The notes beneath the pieces were generated by a model. That model ran no database searches. It saw nothing but the letters and a program-made list of their open reading frames with translations, and was not told where the DNA came from. A stretch of DNA of 34,979 bases from Thermoguttaceae bacterium. GTDB taxonomy: Bacteria > Planctomycetota > Planctomycetia > Pirellulales > Thermoguttaceae. A program made the translations under genes and the position numbers. The stretch lies in contig JAFZAL010000039.1 in the NCBI GenBank assembly GCA_017557195.1, positions 1-34,979 of the forward strand, given 5' to 3'. This document shows positions 33,001-34,979 of the stretch, in pieces. The number at the start of each line of letters is the position of its first letter. The first letter of the stretch is position 1.

Positions 33001-34587
33001 GTTGGCGTTGGCGTCTGCCGAATTGTTGAGAATAATGTTGGCGCCGTCGGCAACAAGACTGCCGTCGTTGGCGATTTGCATTGCAGTTGGCGTGATGGAA
33101 AATGTACCGTCGCCGGTAACTTTGAGCGTACCAGAGCCGGAAATCGTTCCGCCGTCCCAGGTTCTGGTAACGCCGGAATCAGTCGCAATGCCCAGGGTTG
33201 AACCTGCAGCAACCGTAACCGCGCCGCTGCCCAGCGTACCCGTGCCGGTCAGAATCAAAGTTCCTTCGCTGATGGTCGTTCCGCCTTTATAGTTATTGGG
33301 ATTGGCGGTGTCTCCCTTAATCAACATTGTTCCCGCGCCCGTCTTTTCAATGCCCATGTTATTCCAAAGACGAGCGGACATTTCAAGGTCAACCCCACTG
33401 GGGTCTGTTCCTTCAGCAACGTTAAAAATAATGTTGTGGTTATGAAGATTAAACCCGGTTGTGCCGGCGATAAAGTCCTTCGCTCCGCCGGTGGTCTTAA
33501 ATGTCATTGTGGAAGAAACGATAAGATTGAAATATTGACTGCCGCCATACTCTTCTGTAAGAAGCGTTCCGCCTCCGTTTTCATCAAAGGTTATAACGGG
33601 TTCGGCATTAAAGTAAATCCCATAATAGCTGCTATCAGGACGTTCAAATTTTAACATACTTCCATTGTTAATAAAAATGTTTTTCCCGGCAAATGTTTTC
33701 GATATTACGAGCGTTCCGCCGTTGATCGTTGTGTCGCCAGTATACGTGTTCGATCCAGCAAGCGTCAGCGTTCCCGTCCCGATTTTTTCTATTTCCATTG
33801 CGCCCTGAAGATTTCCTGAATACGTAGAAGTATCATTGTTGGCTCCAACTCGCAATTTACTGCCGGCGGTTCCAGTAACAACGCTTAAATTGTCAGTAGT
33901 AACCAGACCGTTGACGGTTTCTGTATGTCCGTTTAAATTCAAAGTGGATACTTGACCGCTCCAGCTGTAAAAGACAAGATTGCCTGTGGCTGCGGAACCC
34001 GCATTGATAACGTCTGGAATCTGTTCGTCAGCTTCAAGAATAAGCGTTCCAGCATAGTTTCCGTTTTTATACATGCCGGAAGAACCAATTTGAGTGTTTC
34101 CTTTGTAATTGTTAACAGATGATGTATTGTTCAGATGAACTTCCGTAAGGTAGCCGGGAGCGACAATCAATCCCCCATCTCCGGTTATAAGACTGTTAAA
34201 ATACAAATCGCCATAATTGGTAGTCGTACTATGAGAACCAATGGTCGCATTGTCCGTGAGATTTACAGTTCCGTAAAGATCAACAAGCGCATTCGCTGCC
34301 ATTTGCATACGGAATTTACCGGTTTTTTCAGTTCCGTAATTGCCGCTAATGTCGATGTCGCAATAAAGCGTTGCTGAAGGTGCGCTAACAAAATAAAGCT
34401 GAGCGTTAGTAGCGGTAACAATCAGTTTGTCAGTCGAGTCCAGTTGAAGATATGTTTTACCATCGAACACCGCGTCATTAGGCGTTTGTCGCGCTGTCAG
34501 CGTGTACGTTTCCGCAAACGCCGCGGAACAACAAGCCAAGATTGCGGTTAATAGAGAAAACTGATAAATGCGCTGTGTAATGTTCAT
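30001..34587 (-). CDS. Giant autotransporter-repeat protein with PEP-CTERM tail
   Basis: 1528 residues. The signal peptide (MNITQRIYQFSLLTAILACC... ending AFAE) is followed by a long Gly/Asn/Thr-rich beta-helix-like region. This carries many autotransporter-associated beta-strand repeats (for example GTGTLTLAGSNTYTGDTTIN and KTGDNKVSFTGANTFTG). A SPGNS-containing region lies near 1370. The last 30 residues are a PEP-CTERM tail (VPEPSTWALLILGAFG, then basic ARRFQKRSK). Two internal duplications are visible (offsets of 227 and 324 residues). There is no outer-membrane barrel, so the passenger-like repeats are probably anchored or released through exosortase instead. Likely a cell-surface or matrix structural protein. 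Confidence 0.92.
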   Translation of the reverse strand: MNITQRIYQFSLLTAILACCSAAFAETYTLTARQTPNDAVFDGKTYLQLDSTDKLIVTATNAQLYFVSAPSATLYCDIDISGNYGTEKTGKFRMQMAANALVDLYGTVNLTDNATIGSHSTTTNYGDLYFNSLITGDGGLIVAPGYLTEVHLNNTSSVNNYKGNTQIGSSGMYKNGNYAGTLILEADEQIPDVINAGSAATGNLVFYSWSGQVSTLNLNGHTETVNGLVTTDNLSVVTGTAGSKLRVGANNDTSTYSGNLQGAMEIEKIGTGTLTLAGSNTYTGDTTINGGTLVISKTFAGKNIFINNGSMLKFERPDSSYYGIYFNAEPVITFDENGGGTLLTEEYGGSQYFNLIVSSTMTFKTTGGAKDFIAGTTGFNLHNHNIIFNVAEGTDPSGVDLEMSARLWNNMGIEKTGAGTMLIKGDTANPNNYKGGTTISEGTLILTGTGTLGSGAVTVAAGSTLGIATDSGVTRTWDGGTISGSGTLKVTGDGTFSITPTAMQIANDGSLVADGANIILNNSADANANYSGAEIYINNGGSVTFSRSGSKDQFWISNQTTITFGESGGGTLNAGGNNTINLVNNSQTQIITKGGATNYVTGASGFNLHSQNITFDVAKGTDPNGNDLVFSARLWNGKGIVKNGKGTLVISSETGATANNYAGGTTINAGTVRLTNNGILGTGAVAVNADGSLEFAYTEDKSFTNAISGAGKIVKTGDNKVSFTGANTFTGDVDIQGGTLSTLINGTNKNLNITKLSGSGDLELRMASGSSDAKLPNLTNNGFTGYISLVSEGAASSTKINTGGQSFEDFTFKVNPGTSIYVAGGEFKADVWVSGGGNGESRGAMRIANTYSGDMTVFGDAIIGVDGAQTLSGAISSGAASGEEVVLTINHTNNSGSGTFSNSISDGDTGSKLGMTINKGTQAFSGALSYSGPTTINSGATLTLTGDNANLAASRAAVVNGTLNFTSYTGESAMKLNNLSGAGAVTGTDLNLILNNDTDTTYTGTLNIGTGTITKDGEGKLTIQGAAGRLTASAYTINDGVLSIESANLIGTAPSVNVAESGTLSLKFDSGSATRFDATNLSGAGVLEMVLYNGTGNTYLDKLNAENFTGVVSLVQGGAHNGNKLNTSGTAFSNTFIVNPGTTLFIAGAYDVTGDIYLAGMGNSENRGALRVGRTLESNIYIVEDASIGVDWTNVYTINGNISSAAEEGAVTLILKSYDNSYRALLTGAISDGTKSILNVSVENGSFTLSGDLSYTGTTNVASGKTLILSEKANLASSSDVAVNGILDFAGYTGESAMKFNNLTGTNGAITGGNNDLTLNIEKDAAYSGTIQIGTGTLTKKGMGNLKLLGANDGDLVAGTFNVNEGRLDVKEFFTGNINVNNSAILSPGNSIGVLRDAGDFALNGGTLLMEIGGPTTADSDQLFVTGNLSLADGSTILLQFTDDYPLAPNASFEVVVDAGNSQTLDNILSFIDSYYFSNLSYGLNADDLWVISGSVDPNAVPEPSTWALLILGAFGLALARRFQKRSK

Positions 34588-34671
34588 GTCAATAATTCAA
34601 GTATAAATGAAACGAAAATCGTTAATATATACGGATATATACAGATACTCTATAGTATCATACTTTATTAT

Positions 34672-34699
34672 ATTATACACTGAATTTTAGAATTTTAAA
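34672..34699 (-). promoter_or_regulatory. Possible promoter of the giant PEP-CTERM gene
   Basis: Minus strand: -10 TATAAT (34677-34672), 16-bp spacer, weak -35 TTTAAA (34699-34694), about 85 bp before the ATG at 34587. The surrounding AT-rich sequence offers other possible -10 boxes. Confidence 0.45.
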
Positions 34700-34756
34700 T
34701 CTTTTTTCGAGAAATTATTAAGACTTTTCGAAGAATAACCAGCTGCGAGGAGTATA

Positions 34757-34975
34757 TTGACGGATATTTTAGATGAATTTCGAGAAGAGGGGGAAACCTT
34801 AAAGAATATGTCGTTTACGCAAGCGACCAACGGGAGCGATTATTGGCAGGCGCGCGGCAGCGCGGACAGGCTCCCCCGCCTACGGGGGCTTGAAAAAACT
34901 TTCGGTCGCCAGCAAGCTGGCTCCCTTTTTAGGGAAGTTTTTTCAAGCCTTTTAAGAGGGGAAAACCTTTTTTGA
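34757..34975 (+). CDS. Possible short ORF running into repeats
   Basis: The TTG start at 34757 is preceded by GAGGAG (34747-34752) with a 4-bp gap. The first 28 residues (MTDILDEFREEGETLKNMSF...) look like ordinary protein. From about 34838 the frame runs into repeat DNA (GCGACCAACGGGAGCG, a CCCCCG/CGGGGG hairpin, hairpin A, hairpin B) and is probably meaningless. It may be a gene cut short by repeat insertion or a chance ORF. Confidence 0.25.
   Translation: MTDILDEFREEGETLKNMSFTQATNGSDYWQARGSADRLPRLRGLEKTFGRQQAGSLFREVFSSLLRGENLF
34889..34947. repeat. Hairpin element A, copy 2
   Basis: 59 bp, same as 8406-8463 apart from one extra T in the CCCTTTTTAGGG segment; inverted ends CTTGAAAAAACTT / AAGTTTTTTCAAG are intact. 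A GC-rich hairpin (CCCCCG-CCTA-CGGGGG) immediately precedes it. Confidence 0.92.
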
Positions 34976-34979
34976 AAAA
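34956..34979. repeat. Hairpin element B, copy 2, cut by window end
   Basis: Starts GAGGGGAAAACC like 8475-8513 and reaches the central A-run before the window stops. It keeps the A-then-B order of the first copy. Confidence 0.8.

Overview
The window looks like chromosomal DNA of a member of the PVC superphylum, most likely Planctomycetota. This is inferred from gene content only. The evidence is two secreted proteins ending in a PEP-CTERM sorting tail, a short CxxC/CxxC zinc-ribbon protein of planctomycete type, a BtaA-like DUF3419 enzyme, an RpoD with a long insert, a secreted thioredoxin/transglutaminase protein, and few Shine-Dalgarno sites. Base composition is moderate, with one clearly AT-rich patch (about 6.28-8.14 kb).

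Layout. 1-5.8 kb (minus strand): a secreted thioredoxin-like/transglutaminase-like protein running off the left edge, glucuronate isomerase uxaC, a GHMP kinase resembling glucuronokinase, and a long-chain polyprenyl diphosphate synthase. 6.2-8.1 kb (plus): tRNA-Lys(TTT), then an AT-rich pair made of an unrecognised gene and a DEDDh exonuclease with a BRCT domain. 8.1-8.6 kb: gene-free block of hairpin repeats. 8.6-9.3 kb (minus): zinc-ribbon protein, divergent from the plus-strand DUF3419 (BtaA-like) gene, trpS and a tRNA-dihydrouridine synthase. 12.9-14.0 kb (minus): Sel1-repeat protein. 14.1-14.5 kb: a large palindromic repeat with another repeat nested in it. 14.6-17.3 kb (plus): secreted beta-propeller glycosidase-like protein, an NfeD/SPFH membrane pair and a clear terminator. 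17.5-19.9 kb (plus): discoidin + autotransporter-repeat + PEP-CTERM protein. 20.0-34.6 kb (all minus; transcription order is right to left): giant autotransporter-repeat PEP-CTERM protein, TgpA-like transglutaminase, two tandem metallophosphoesterases, a glyoxalase-II-like hydrolase, dnaG (split by an in-frame TAA) and rpoD. The right edge holds a second copy of the hairpin repeats.

How the genes relate. dnaG-rpoD is the core of the classical macromolecular-synthesis operon and has its own plausible promoter just upstream. uxaC and the adjacent kinase may both act on glucuronate, but they sit on different metabolic branches. The NfeD/SPFH pair is a standard membrane-quality-control module. 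The two PEP-CTERM proteins should need an exosortase, which is not in the window.

The most unusual content is (a) primase DnaG interrupted by a single in-frame ochre codon exactly between the zinc-binding and RNA-polymerase domains, with a repeat element inserted in frame in the linker just before it, and (b) several families of palindromic repeats, three of them built from 7-bp units arranged as arm-core-inverted arm. These sit against gene 3' ends and in several cases provide the stop codon and last residues of the neighbouring protein.
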